Assembly: GCA_964604875.1 (NCBI GenBank)
Contig: CAZSAC010000017.1
Span: 1-31,569, forward strand
DNA length: 31,569 bases
Direction of reading: 5' to 3'
Source: JAVVSR01 sp964604875
Lineage (GTDB): Bacteria > Bacillota > Clostridia > Christensenellales > CAG-917
The position numbers and the translations under genes are program-made. Each line of letters opens with the position of its first letter. Position 1 is the stretch's first letter. The notes beneath the pieces were generated by a model that did no database searches, was not told the DNA's origin, and saw nothing but the letters and a program-made list of their open reading frames with translations. Below are positions 13,642 through 22,291 of this stretch, one piece after another.

Positions 13642-15402
13642 ATGAGTAATGAAAACAAAAAGAATTTTTTATCTAATGCAATATTTAATTCAAAAATAGC
13701 CTCTCAAAACACAACGGCAAAAGAAAAATGGCTAGGATATTTTTTAGGTCCTGCAGGAGCATTATTTTTAAACGCATTGCTTGCTCAGGGATTTTTAAAC
13801 GTATTTTATACCGACGAGCTAGGTATGGCTCCGATATGGGGCGGATTATTTTTAGTGATATTCCCCGTTATTTCAAAGATAATTGATGCCGGAACGAACA
13901 TCATAATGGGTTATATTATTGATAGGACAAGGACTGTTCAAGGCAAGGCAAGGCCTTGGATTCTTTGTTCTATCCCGTTACTTGCAATAAGCGGAGTGTT
14001 GCTTTATTTGGTTCCAACGCGGGCAAACGTTACGGTAAAAGTTATTTGGATAATATTTACATACAATCTTTACTATTCGTTTTCTTTTACTATGTACAAC
14101 GTAAGTCATATGCTGATGGTTCCGCTATCGACAAGAAATGATTCGCAAAGAAGCGGGCTTGCCGTTTTCACTAATGTTGCGAACATAGCCATTACGGGTA
14201 TATTGGTTGCGTTGCTATTTCCGATGCTGGTTTTGCCCAAAATAAAAGGAAACATTGATGCATGGATAACAGTAATGAGCATAGCTGCAATAATTTCTTT
14301 GCCGATAATGTTTTTAGAATATTTCTACACAAAAGAAAGGGTTACCCTAGAAAATGAACATATTGAAAAACCCCTTAACATATCTATTAAAGCACAACTT
14401 AGCGTATGCGTAAAAAGCAAAAACTGGTGGATATTGGTTACATTTTGGCTTGTCTATTGGATTGGTCAACTTATCCGTTCAAATTCTATTACCTATTATT
14501 CTAACTGGATATTGGGATCAACTTATGCAGATGGAATAACTCAAACTTTGTTAAACGCTATTGGAGGTTTGCCTATGGGAATAGGCGTGTTTTTGGTTTG
14601 GCCTATAACAAAGCGATTTGGAAAAACGGCAACTTCGGCAGTAGGACTTGCGTTGTGCGCCGTAGGTGATATTATTTGTTTTATTTTCCCCAAAAATTTG
14701 TATGTAGTTTTAGTAGGGCAATTTATTATGAATATGGGGCTTGTTCCTGCGGCATACGTCTTTCCAGCCCTTATGGCGAGCGTATTTGATGAGTTAGAAT
14801 GGAAGTGTGGACATAGGTGCGATGGCTCCGCTTCAAGCGTTATAAACGCTATGAATACGATTGCGGTAGGGCTTAGTATTGCCATCTTCAATTTATTAAT
14901 AAGAGGTTACGTTCAGCCGGTATTCGATAGCTCAGGCGAGCTAATTTCAACACAAAGTGATAAAGTGCTTAACGCAATTGTTTGGGCTTTTACAGGCATT
15001 AATATATTTACTCACAGTCTTCTAGCAATACTTTTGATTTTTTTAGACGTTGAGAAAAAACTGCCGAAGATTCAAAAAGAAATAATGGAAAGATACAAGG
15101 CAGAGTGTTTGGCAAACGGCGAAGAATGGATTGAGCCTGACGAGAGAAATAGATTGCTTCAAGAGAAACTTGATGCAAAAGCCGAAGAAATATTTTTTAA
15201 CGAATTAAAAGAAAAGTGCAGGAAAAACCCCAAATTAAACTTTGAAGATTTGCTAGAAAAACACAAACTAAAAATAGCTAAACAAAAACAAAAACAGCAA
15301 CAGAAAGATATAAAACGCCGTGAGGATGATGCCACTTTTGCTTTAAAGATGCAAGAAAGAGTTGATAGAAAAGCAAAAAACAGAGAGGATAAACGAAAAT
15401 GA
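13642..15402 (+). CDS. GPH/MFS family sugar-cation symporter
   Basis: 586 residues with about 12 membrane segments. The N-terminal block GYFLGPAGALFLNALLAQGFLNVFYTDELG is typical of glycoside-pentoside-hexuronide symporters. The frame is open from 13561, but ATG 13642 is the natural start, eight bases after the exporter stop. The protein is longer than usual (about 460-500) because of a C-terminal charged tail of some 110 residues. This tail includes EKKLPKIQKEIMERYKAEC and ends in a Lys/Arg/Gln-rich coil, and similar tails occur on Bacillota members of this family. Its stop overlaps the sulfatase start (ATGA). Likely cargo is a sulfated or uronic-acid-containing sugar, inferred from the flanking sulfatase and exporter. 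Confidence 0.9.
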   Translation: MSNENKKNFLSNAIFNSKIASQNTTAKEKWLGYFLGPAGALFLNALLAQGFLNVFYTDELGMAPIWGGLFLVIFPVISKIIDAGTNIIMGYIIDRTRTVQGKARPWILCSIPLLAISGVLLYLVPTRANVTVKVIWIIFTYNLYYSFSFTMYNVSHMLMVPLSTRNDSQRSGLAVFTNVANIAITGILVALLFPMLVLPKIKGNIDAWITVMSIAAIISLPIMFLEYFYTKERVTLENEHIEKPLNISIKAQLSVCVKSKNWWILVTFWLVYWIGQLIRSNSITYYSNWILGSTYADGITQTLLNAIGGLPMGIGVFLVWPITKRFGKTATSAVGLALCAVGDIICFIFPKNLYVVLVGQFIMNMGLVPAAYVFPALMASVFDELEWKCGHRCDGSASSVINAMNTIAVGLSIAIFNLLIRGYVQPVFDSSGELISTQSDKVLNAIVWAFTGINIFTHSLLAILLIFLDVEKKLPKIQKEIMERYKAECLANGEEWIEPDERNRLLQEKLDAKAEEIFFNELKEKCRKNPKLNFEDLLEKHKLKIAKQKQKQQQKDIKRREDDATFALKMQERVDRKAKNREDKRK

Positions 15403-17024
15403 AAAAAGTAAATAGCAAGCCAAATATAATTATTTTTAATCCTGATCAAATGCGAGCTGATACATTGAGCCATCTTGGAAATCAAGCATCGTATACTCCA
15501 AACTTTGACGCATTGGCAGACGACGGCGTATCTTATGAAAATTGTTTTTGCCAAAATCCAGTTTGTACGCCGTCTAGGGCATCGTTTTTGACGGGGTTGT
15601 ATCCTCATGTAGGGGGGCACCGTACAATGACTTATCTTTTAAGAAAAGGCGAACCCAACTTACTAAAAAAGTTGAAAGATAGCGGGTATTTCGTTTGGGC
15701 TAACGGGCGAGGAGATATTTTTTCAGGGCAGGATATGAAGTGGATTAAAGAATGCGTTAATGTTTATGCCGATGTCGCAGGAACGGCTATCAATGACTTT
15801 GCCGAGCCAAGAGGGAATAAAGACTCTGACAATTATTTTAGCTTTTACCAAGGGGTACTGCAAACAGAGAGTCCAAATGGAGTGAGTTATGATAATGACG
15901 TTGCTTATACCGATGCGGCAATAAAGCAAATTAAAAACCGACCTAAAAACAAACCGCTGTGCATGTTTTTGGCTTTAAACGTCCCTCATCCGCCATATAA
16001 AGTGGAAAAAAAATATCTTGACAAGATTGATGTATTAAAGCTCCCGCCTAGAATACCTACGCTTAAAGGGGACGAGGGCAAGCCTAGTATGGAATACGGT
16101 CTTTTAAAAAATTTGAGGCTAGAAGGCTGGACAGAAGAACGCTTTGATAAACTTCGCGCCGTATATTTAGGAATGGTGGCAAAGGCCGACGACTTGTTTG
16201 GTCGAGTCGTTGAAACGCTTAAACAAGAAGGCATTTACGAAAATACTGTTATAATGGTATTTTCGGATCACGGAGATTATACGGGCGATTTCGGACTTGC
16301 AGAAAAGGCGCAAAACTGTTTTCCAGATAGTTTAACAAACGTACCGTTAATCATCAAACCGCCAAAAGGCTTTAAATCGGACAAGGGTATTAATTCTAAT
16401 CTTACGGAGCTTTTAGATGTTTATTCTACCGCGTTGGACTTTGCAGGAGAAGAGAGCGACCACGATAATTTTAGCAAATCTTTAATCCCATCTCTTGCCG
16501 ATAAAAAACGGACTCATCGAGAATTTGTTTGCTGTGAGGGCGGGCGCCGTCATGGTGAGCTTCAATGTATGGAGAGCATCGGAAAAACGACTATAGGAAT
16601 TAACGATATGTATAATCCGAGAATATCCCTTCAAGAAAGCGAGGGTCCAGAACATACTTTGGCCACAATGCTTCGTACTAAGGAATATAAATATGTAAAA
16701 AGGCTATATGAAAAAGACGAATTCTACGACTTAAAAAATGGCGAAAGTAAAAACGAAATTGATAATCCTAATTATGCAGAAGCCATAGAAAAACATAAAA
16801 ATCTTTTGCTTAATTGGTATCAAGAGACGGCGGACACTGTTCCGCGAAATTATGACAACCGCTTCACAAAGAACTTCTATATTGCAGCAGCAAAAAACAT
16901 GGGACAGCCAAGGATAGCGGTGTGGATTTTCGCTTTCTTTATGAAGGTTTTGGGTAAAAGTTTTGAGGAAACAGTTGAGATATTGCAATCTTTTGCTTCT
17001 AAAATAAATAAAATTAATAAATAA
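15399..17024 (+). CDS. Cytoplasmic formylglycine-dependent sulfatase
   Basis: 541 residues of the alkaline-phosphatase-like type I sulfatase family. Cys56 in the CTPSR sequon (56-60) would be converted to formylglycine. NPDQMRAD near 14-21, the GHRTMTYLL segment after the sequon, and FSDHGDYTGDFGL near 287-299 supply the metal- and sulfate-binding residues. There is no signal peptide, so the enzyme should work inside the cell. A Cys-type sulfatase in an anaerobe needs a radical-SAM maturase, which is not in the window. The start overlaps the transporter stop by four bases. With the transporter and exporter it forms an import-desulfate-export unit. The substrate is unknown; a sulfated sugar or small glycan is most likely. 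A phosphonate monoester hydrolase is a related alternative. Confidence 0.9.
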   Translation: MKKVNSKPNIIIFNPDQMRADTLSHLGNQASYTPNFDALADDGVSYENCFCQNPVCTPSRASFLTGLYPHVGGHRTMTYLLRKGEPNLLKKLKDSGYFVWANGRGDIFSGQDMKWIKECVNVYADVAGTAINDFAEPRGNKDSDNYFSFYQGVLQTESPNGVSYDNDVAYTDAAIKQIKNRPKNKPLCMFLALNVPHPPYKVEKKYLDKIDVLKLPPRIPTLKGDEGKPSMEYGLLKNLRLEGWTEERFDKLRAVYLGMVAKADDLFGRVVETLKQEGIYENTVIMVFSDHGDYTGDFGLAEKAQNCFPDSLTNVPLIIKPPKGFKSDKGINSNLTELLDVYSTALDFAGEESDHDNFSKSLIPSLADKKRTHREFVCCEGGRRHGELQCMESIGKTTIGINDMYNPRISLQESEGPEHTLATMLRTKEYKYVKRLYEKDEFYDLKNGESKNEIDNPNYAEAIEKHKNLLLNWYQETADTVPRNYDNRFTKNFYIAAAKNMGQPRIAVWIFAFFMKVLGKSFEETVEILQSFASKINKINK

Positions 17025-17274
17025 AACAAAAAGATAAATTAATATCAATAAAAAGTTTTATAAAAACGCCTAGCTAAAACTATTGCAGTCGATTATTCGG
17101 CGCGGATTTTTGTATCATTGTTTACAACAATAGCTTAATGAGTATTATGAACTTTTGAGAGATAGAACTTTTTGGGAATTTTTATAAAACCGCAGACGGT
17201 AATCCTACTAAAGCAGTTATAGAAAATTTTCTTATTTGAAGTATATTTATATGAATAATAAATATATTTAAAGT
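17025..17274. other. Intergenic region between sulfatase and TspO-like gene
   Basis: About 250 AT-rich bases. No clear terminator or promoter is seen. A stretch at about 17150-17239 reads as a possible broken coding remnant: ELLRDRTFWEFL in one frame, then FYKTADGNPTKAVIENFLI and a stop in another. It may be the decayed end of a lost gene. Confidence 0.4.
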
Positions 17275-17748
17275 ATGAAAGCGAATAATAAAAAGAATAT
17301 TATCAACTGCGCGATAATTATTGTTGCGGTAGCGTTGGTGGCGGGGCTTGGCGGTTTGTTTGTATCGTTGGGTATGAGTTGGTATGAAACCCTGGTAAAA
17401 CCCTCTCAATACGTACCTAACGTGGTGTTTTCTATTGTATGGTCAATCGTTTATATCGCAACCATTGTCATGCTCTGTCTTTGGACAAAAAAAGACGTTT
17501 TACCAAGAAATGTTTTGGCGTGGCTTATTGCCAATGGAATTTTAAATGTGTTGTGGTGCTTGGTTTTCTTTACGCTAGGTCAAACGCTAATAGGCTTAAT
17601 TATAATTATTTTAAACTTAGTTTCCTCTGCCTTTTTGTGGAGGGCGATAAACATAAGCAAGCCGATATACTCATATGTGTTGGCAATTTATCCTGTTTGG
17701 ATATGCTTAGCAACGGGTTTAAATTTATCGTTGTGGATATTGAACTAG
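17275..17748 (+). CDS. TspO/MBR family membrane protein
   Basis: 157 residues with five hydrophobic segments, as in TspO. The conserved WYETLVKPSQYVPNVVF block (about 40-56) is followed by WSIVYIATIV, then NGILNVLWCLVFF with the family's N-x-x-W pattern, and a final aromatic helix. TspO proteins bind tetrapyrroles and lipids, and their bacterial role is not settled. An unusual feature is the poor ribosome binding site: the leader before ATG 17275 is almost pure A/T. It is separated from the antiporter gene by that gene's own promoter and riboswitch, so the two are not an obligate operon. Confidence 0.87.
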   Translation: MKANNKKNIINCAIIIVAVALVAGLGGLFVSLGMSWYETLVKPSQYVPNVVFSIVWSIVYIATIVMLCLWTKKDVLPRNVLAWLIANGILNVLWCLVFFTLGQTLIGLIIIILNLVSSAFLWRAINISKPIYSYVLAIYPVWICLATGLNLSLWILN

Positions 17749-17774
17749 GAAATATGTTTTTTTGAAATAAACAA

Positions 17775-17803
17775 TTGACTAATGAAGAAGTAAATTTTAT
17801 AAT
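17775..17803 (+). promoter_or_regulatory. Consensus sigma-A promoter of the antiporter gene
   Basis: TTGACT (17775-17780) and a perfect TATAAT (17798-17803) are 17 bases apart. The predicted start of transcription near 17810 falls at the first bases of the riboswitch, which is the expected geometry. Confidence 0.88.
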
Positions 17804-17806
17804 ACA

Positions 17807-17870
17807 AGTGGGAATGATGTGCTCCCTTAGCAACTGCTAAAACCGCTTATTTAGGCTGATGACATCTGCA
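17807..17870 (+). promoter_or_regulatory. Fluoride riboswitch (crcB motif) aptamer
   Basis: The crcB consensus is recognisable: GGGA (17810-17813) pairs with TCCC (17823-17826), with AATGATGT in the loop; AACCGCT follows at 17841-17847 and GGCTGATGACATCT at 17854-17867. The loop GATGT (17816-17820) is exactly complementary to ACATC (17862-17866), which is the aptamer's pseudoknot. Fluoride riboswitches are known to control fluoride channels and also Na+/H+ antiporters, and an antiporter gene follows here. Confidence 0.9.
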
Positions 17871-17896
17871 TTATGCGGATAATCACAGCCTTTTTT
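17854..17896 (+). terminator. Riboswitch expression-platform terminator
   Basis: GGCTG (17854-17858) pairs with CAGCC (17886-17890), and inside it ATCTGCA (17864-17870) pairs with TGCGGAT (17874-17880); six T residues follow. The 5' arm contains the pseudoknot strand of the aptamer, so fluoride binding should prevent the terminator from forming and switch the gene on. Confidence 0.85.
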
Positions 17897-17919
17897 GTTT
17901 ATCCGAAAGGAGCATTAAT

Positions 17920-19104
17920 TTGTTATTGAGTTTATGTCTTATACTTCTGTTTGGGCTTATATTATCTATTGTGTGCAAGAAATTGCATTTGCCTGCGCTT
18001 ATCGGTTATTTGGCTGTTGGCATAATATTAGGAACATTTGGGCTTAATCTTATAGATGAAAAACTGCTGGCAATCTCGGCGGAATTGCGTAAGATTGCGT
18101 TAATAATTATCCTTATAAGAGCCGGGTTATCGTTAGATTTATCTGATTTAAGGCGAATAGGGCGACCGGCTATTCTTATGGCATTTCTTCCTGCCGTATT
18201 TGAACTGATAGTTGTGGGTATTCTTGCTCCGCAATTTTTTGATATTTCCTATTTAGACGCCTTTATATTAGGAAGCATACTAGGGGCAGTGTCACCGGCG
18301 GTGGTTGTCCCCAGAATGGTAAAGATGTTGGATAAAAAACAAGGAACAGAACACGGCGTTCCGCAGATAATTATTGCAGGCAGCAGTATTGACGACGTTG
18401 TTGTTATCGTAATTTTTACCGCGCTGACGACTTTTGCGACAGGTGGAACTATTGGTTTTATGACTTATTTGAACGTGCCAATAGCTATCGTTCTTGGCAT
18501 AGTAAGCGGTTTGGTTCTCGGGTTAATTTTGGTATGGTTTTTTAAAAAAGTACATATCCGTGACACGATAAAAGTCATAATTATTTGCGCGGTCTGTTTT
18601 GGGTTAGTGGCGGTAGAAGAACTGCTTGACGGCATAGTCGGATATTCGGGGTTGCTTGCAACAATAACAATAGGCATAGTTATTACGTCAAAATACAAGG
18701 TTTTGGCGGAAAGGTTGTCGAATAAATACTCAAAGTTGTGGGTTTTGGCGGAAATAATTCTTTTCGTAATGGTTGGCGCAACGGTAAATATAAATTATTT
18801 TGTGGATAATCTAGGTTTTGGACTGTTATTGATTGTTTGCGGTTTGGCAGTACGAAGTATAGGGGTATATGTTTGCTTAATTAAAACAAACCTTACTAAA
18901 AAAGAGCGTTTATATACCGCAATAGCCTATACGCCAAAGGCGACGGTGCAGGCGGCGATAGGCGGAATACCGTTGGCGCTTGGGTTGTCAAGTGGAAATC
19001 TAATTTTATCTATTGCAGTTGTCGCTATATTGTTTACAGCGCCGCTTGGGGCGTTCGCGATGGATTTGACGGTAAACAGATTAGTTCCATCATTGACAGA
19101 TTAA
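17920..19104 (+). CDS. Cation/proton antiporter (CPA type), fluoride-responsive
   Basis: 394 residues with about 12 membrane segments. Family features are LHLPALIGYLAVGIILG near the N terminus, SPAVVVPRM near 128-136, the ion-binding acidic pair in GSSIDDVVVIV near 155-165, and AYTPKATVQAAIGG in the C-terminal third. It lacks the cytosolic regulatory domains of KefB-type proteins. Translation starts at TTG 17920, seven bases after AAAGGAG. The fluoride riboswitch and terminator in the leader indicate induction by fluoride. The protein probably helps ion homeostasis when HF enters the cell; whether it moves fluoride itself or Na+/H+ is not known from sequence. Confidence 0.9.
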   Translation: MLLSLCLILLFGLILSIVCKKLHLPALIGYLAVGIILGTFGLNLIDEKLLAISAELRKIALIIILIRAGLSLDLSDLRRIGRPAILMAFLPAVFELIVVGILAPQFFDISYLDAFILGSILGAVSPAVVVPRMVKMLDKKQGTEHGVPQIIIAGSSIDDVVVIVIFTALTTFATGGTIGFMTYLNVPIAIVLGIVSGLVLGLILVWFFKKVHIRDTIKVIIICAVCFGLVAVEELLDGIVGYSGLLATITIGIVITSKYKVLAERLSNKYSKLWVLAEIILFVMVGATVNINYFVDNLGFGLLLIVCGLAVRSIGVYVCLIKTNLTKKERLYTAIAYTPKATVQAAIGGIPLALGLSSGNLILSIAVVAILFTAPLGAFAMDLTVNRLVPSLTD

Positions 19105-19117
19105 GATTTTAAAGATA

Positions 19118-19151
19118 GCAAAAAACGCCGTCATAATGCGGCGTTTTTTGC
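19118..19151. terminator. Bidirectional terminator between convergent genes
   Basis: GCAAAAAACGCCG (19118-19130) and CGGCGTTTTTTGC (19139-19151) are perfectly complementary around an eight-base loop. The A run on one arm and T run on the other make it work in both directions, ending the antiporter and the flavin reductase transcripts. Confidence 0.93.
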
Positions 19152-19159
19152 TTATTTGT

Positions 19160-21247
19160 TTATTTGATTTTATGTACTGCCGTATCGTACGCCTCTCGGG
19201 TTGCGTCGGCAATCTTTCCAACCTTGCTTGCATCGCCGATTTTGAAAACCTGGTTTCTGGTTTTCAGCTCCTCATAAAGGGAATTTATGCTATGCGAGCC
19301 CATCGATAAAACAACGGCGTCAGCGTCTAAGGTTACCTCTGAATGAGTTTTCAAGTTTTCGCAAATAATGCCCGTATCGGTGATACTTTTCAATTTGTGC
19401 TCCAACACGAAATTAGTATTCTTTTGTCTAAGCTTTGGAAGGATATCGTCTAAATGTTGTTGCCACATACCTTTTGCAATGGCGTCAAGCATTTCGATAA
19501 TCGTAACGCTATTTCCGTCGGCAACCAAGATTTCGGCAGTTTCCAAGCCCGTCATACCCGAGCCGACCAAAACAACTTTTTTGTTTTTAAGTTGAACAGC
19601 GCCCGACAAAATATCCGTTGTGGTAAAAACATTGTCTTTTTCCACGCCTGAAATAGCTTTCGGCTTATTGGCAACAGCTCCTGTTGCGATAATAACAGCG
19701 TAGGGGTCTAGCTCATTTATAAGCTGCGCGGTAGCGGTAGTATTAAGCATAAATTCAACGCCGAGCGCTTTGGCGTTAGAGTATAAATCCTCAAAAGCCC
19801 AACTGATTTTTTCTTTATGAGGGGGTTTATTCGCAAGCTGAAGCTGACCGCCGATTTGGCTATCCTTTTCATAAACGCGCACACGGAAACCTCTGCGGGC
19901 AAGCATTTCTGCGCTCATAAGTCCGGCAACACCCGCGCCCACTACAACAACTAGTCTGCCGTCGCCGTCGCAGGGGAGATTGTTAAATTCAGTTTCTCTG
20001 CCGACAGTCGGGTTTACCGAGCAATTTCCGTGAGTGCCGAGGTATGCGTTTTCTTCCATACTTTGCATACAATGCAGGCAACAGATACAACGCTTAACAG
20101 AATCCTCCTTTCCCTCAAAGACTTTTTGCGCCCAATGCGGGTCGGCAATATGCGGACGGCCTAAGCATACGAAATCTTGCGTGCCGTTTGTAAGTTGCTC
20201 CTCCGCCTGAGCTGCGCTTCTAATAAGGTTTGCGCCCATAACGGGGATAGAAACAACGTCTTTTACGGCTTTTGCCATATAAGCGCGCCAACCGCATTTA
20301 AAGGATGTTGGCTCTAACCAATAGTTTATTGTGTCATAATTGGCAGATGAAACATCGATTGCGTCAACGCCCATAGCCTCGATTGCTTTTGCATATTTTA
20401 CGCCTTCATCTAGACCATAGCCTTTGTCGGGCTTTCCGATAAACTTATAGCATTCATCGACAGTAAGGCGTACAATAATTGGATAATCTCCGCAAGCCTT
20501 GCGGATACCCTCAATAATTTCCTTCAAGAAACGCAAGCGGTTTTCAAAACTGCCGCCATATTCGTCGGTTCTATGATTGGTGTTGGGGCTTAAAAATTGT
20601 TGGATTAAATAGCCGTGCGTACCGTGTAGTTGAACGCCGTCCACACCTGCTTTTTTGCATCTAACGGCAGCGTCAACAAAGTCTTGTATAAGTTTTTTTA
20701 TCTCGCCCTTGCGTAGCGCGCGCACTCTTGAACCAAGGTGTTGGCTCACTTCACATTTGCTTGCCGAAACCACCGATGGTAAGCACGCCATAACGTATTT
20801 CTTTGCAAACAGCTTTGGGAATGCGGGCGTCATTTTATATAAGGTTTTGCTGAAGCCCTTAAAAGTACGGCTCATTGACGAAAGAAGGGGAATGGTATGC
20901 ACTAAGGCGCCAATACTTTGGCGTCCGGGGTGGTGAAGTTGAATAAAGATTTTTGCGCCGTGCTTATGTACGCGCTCCACAAGCTTCTTCATAGGCTCGA
21001 TATTATAGTCGTGGCTCATCGAAAGCTGGGCAAACGCCGCCGCGCCCGTGCTATCGTTTACGCGGGTAATACCGGGGATAATCAAACCAGCTCCGCCGAT
21101 AGCTCTTTCTTCAAAATAATCCAGCTGTTTATCGGTTGGGGTGCCGTCGATATTGGCAAAGCCCAACATCATCGGAGGCATTACGATGCGGTTTTTTATG
21201 GTGACATTTCCTATTTTCATAGGGGAGAATAAGGTTGGATATTGCAT
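19160..21247 (-). CDS. Old Yellow Enzyme-type NADH:flavin oxidoreductase with Fe-S cluster
   Basis: 695 residues in the 2,4-dienoyl-CoA reductase / enoate reductase layout. Residues 1-370 form the FMN TIM barrel, with FIQLHHPGRQ, HGTHGYLIQQFLSP and DEYGGSFENR. The cysteine cluster CICCLHC followed by GNCSVNP (about 380-405) should hold a 4Fe-4S centre. The C-terminal half has FAD-binding GAGVAGLMSAE and NAD(P)H-binding GSGMTGLETAE folds. An extra segment (about 112-158) follows the HHPGRQ motif. The enzyme reduces activated C=C bonds of enones, enoates or enoyl-CoA compounds; BaiCD-type steroid enzymes have the same layout. It is cotranscribed with an SDR 13 bases upstream. The start has GAGGTG upstream. 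The substrate is unknown. Confidence 0.92.
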   Translation of the reverse strand: MQYPTLFSPMKIGNVTIKNRIVMPPMMLGFANIDGTPTDKQLDYFEERAIGGAGLIIPGITRVNDSTGAAAFAQLSMSHDYNIEPMKKLVERVHKHGAKIFIQLHHPGRQSIGALVHTIPLLSSMSRTFKGFSKTLYKMTPAFPKLFAKKYVMACLPSVVSASKCEVSQHLGSRVRALRKGEIKKLIQDFVDAAVRCKKAGVDGVQLHGTHGYLIQQFLSPNTNHRTDEYGGSFENRLRFLKEIIEGIRKACGDYPIIVRLTVDECYKFIGKPDKGYGLDEGVKYAKAIEAMGVDAIDVSSANYDTINYWLEPTSFKCGWRAYMAKAVKDVVSIPVMGANLIRSAAQAEEQLTNGTQDFVCLGRPHIADPHWAQKVFEGKEDSVKRCICCLHCMQSMEENAYLGTHGNCSVNPTVGRETEFNNLPCDGDGRLVVVVGAGVAGLMSAEMLARRGFRVRVYEKDSQIGGQLQLANKPPHKEKISWAFEDLYSNAKALGVEFMLNTTATAQLINELDPYAVIIATGAVANKPKAISGVEKDNVFTTTDILSGAVQLKNKKVVLVGSGMTGLETAEILVADGNSVTIIEMLDAIAKGMWQQHLDDILPKLRQKNTNFVLEHKLKSITDTGIICENLKTHSEVTLDADAVVLSMGSHSINSLYEELKTRNQVFKIGDASKVGKIADATREAYDTAVHKIK

Positions 21248-21260
21248 TATTACACCTCAA

Positions 21261-22034
21261 TTACTTTTTACTGTTATTTTTAAAACGAACAAATTTTTTG
21301 TTTTCTAAAGCCCAATAGCATTTTTTCACCCAAATAAAAATGTTTAAAAATGGCAGAAGCAAGCCCATTTTGCAAGGGTCGACAGTCTTTTTGCCCTTTT
21401 CCAAGCCCTTAACCATTTTCTTTGCAACATATTGGGGGCTTTGTACGGGGAACGGTTTTTCAAAATCTTTTTCATTGGCAACCTTAAAAAAGTTGGTGTC
21501 TGTTGCGACGGGGTATAGGCAAGTGAGCTTTAAGTTCTTTGGCAACTCAAACCGAATCCCCTCCTGAAAGCCTTGTACGGCAAACTTTGACGCGCTGTAA
21601 AGAGTGTAGCCGGGCATAGCCATTTTTCCGATTGCCGAAATTGTCATAGCGTAGTGTCCGTCGCCACCGTTTAGGTGCTCAAGATATTTTCCATATGTAT
21701 ACAATGGCGATAAAACGTTTGTATCAAAAATTTGCTTAACCCTATCCCAGTTTGCGTAATTGTATTCTTCAAAATAGGGGAAGCCTGCGTTCGCGTAGAA
21801 TATATCGATTTTGCCCAAAACTTTTTCTGCCTCGGCAAAGATTGCGTCGACGCCTTCTTTTGATGAAACGTCGCAAAGCATAGGGATAACCTTATCAGAG
21901 TCAAAGGCGGAAAGTTGGGATATGTTTTTATCCACCGCCAAAATTTTATTATCCGATTTAACCAATATTTTTAAAACTTCCAATCCAATACCGCTGTTTG
22001 CGCCGGTTAGAACAATTTTTTTACCTGTTAACAT
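21261..22034 (-). CDS. Short-chain dehydrogenase/reductase
   Basis: 257 residues, classical SDR. TGANSGIGLE (8-17) binds the dinucleotide, an acidic residue (AVDKN) after the second strand suggests NAD rather than NADP, NAG replaces the NNAG motif, and catalytic Tyr-x-x-x-Lys is YSASK. The C terminus after the fold is hydrophobic then basic (MGLLLPFLNIFIWVKKCYW), which could tether the protein to the membrane. I chose ATG 22034 because AAGGAGAA precedes it; the longer frame to 22091 runs through the promoter. It is the first gene of a two-gene operon with the flavin reductase, so the pair probably processes a hydroxy/keto group and a conjugated double bond on the same compound. Confidence 0.9.
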   Translation of the reverse strand: MLTGKKIVLTGANSGIGLEVLKILVKSDNKILAVDKNISQLSAFDSDKVIPMLCDVSSKEGVDAIFAEAEKVLGKIDIFYANAGFPYFEEYNYANWDRVKQIFDTNVLSPLYTYGKYLEHLNGGDGHYAMTISAIGKMAMPGYTLYSASKFAVQGFQEGIRFELPKNLKLTCLYPVATDTNFFKVANEKDFEKPFPVQSPQYVAKKMVKGLEKGKKTVDPCKMGLLLPFLNIFIWVKKCYWALENKKFVRFKNNSKK

Positions 22035-22062
22035 AACTGTTCTCCTTATATATATTAACATA

Positions 22063-22091
22063 ATTATATTAGTATTTTTTACAAGTGTCAA
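22063..22091 (-). promoter_or_regulatory. Perfect consensus promoter for the SDR-flavin reductase operon
   Basis: On the minus strand TTGACA (22086-22091) and TATAAT (22063-22068) are both exact and 17 bases apart, 28 bases before the SDR start codon. Such a promoter should be strong unless repressed. Confidence 0.9.
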
Positions 22092-22201
22092 ATTAGAATG
22101 TCATTAAGTTAAACTTTTTATAAAAAATTGACATATAAAAATTTTAATAATTTCGACACAATTTTCAAAAAATATGCAAGATATGAACTAAAACGATATC
22201 T

Positions 22202-22268
22202 TCTTGTATACCACAGTGAGACAACTAAGGTAATTTTTGCAATAAAATACTGCTCTTGTATACCACAG
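22202..22268 (+). promoter_or_regulatory. Two GntR-type operator repeats
   Basis: The 15-base sequence TCTTGTATACCACAG occurs at 22202-22216 and 22254-22268. Its core TTGTATACCA matches the near-palindromic operators of FadR/UxuR-subfamily regulators (the UxuR site is TTGGTATACCAA). The two copies are 52 bases apart, about five helical turns, so bound proteins would face the same side. They lie upstream of the promoter of the regulator gene. Confidence 0.8.
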
Positions 22269-22291
22269 GCAACAAAAAATTTGAAAACCTA

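Noticed and set aside
17806..17900. Manganese (yybP-ykoY) or sodium riboswitch as the element upstream of the antiporter
   Set aside because: The GATGT loop, AACCGCT and GGCTGATGACATC segments with the exact pseudoknot pairing match the fluoride (crcB) motif instead.
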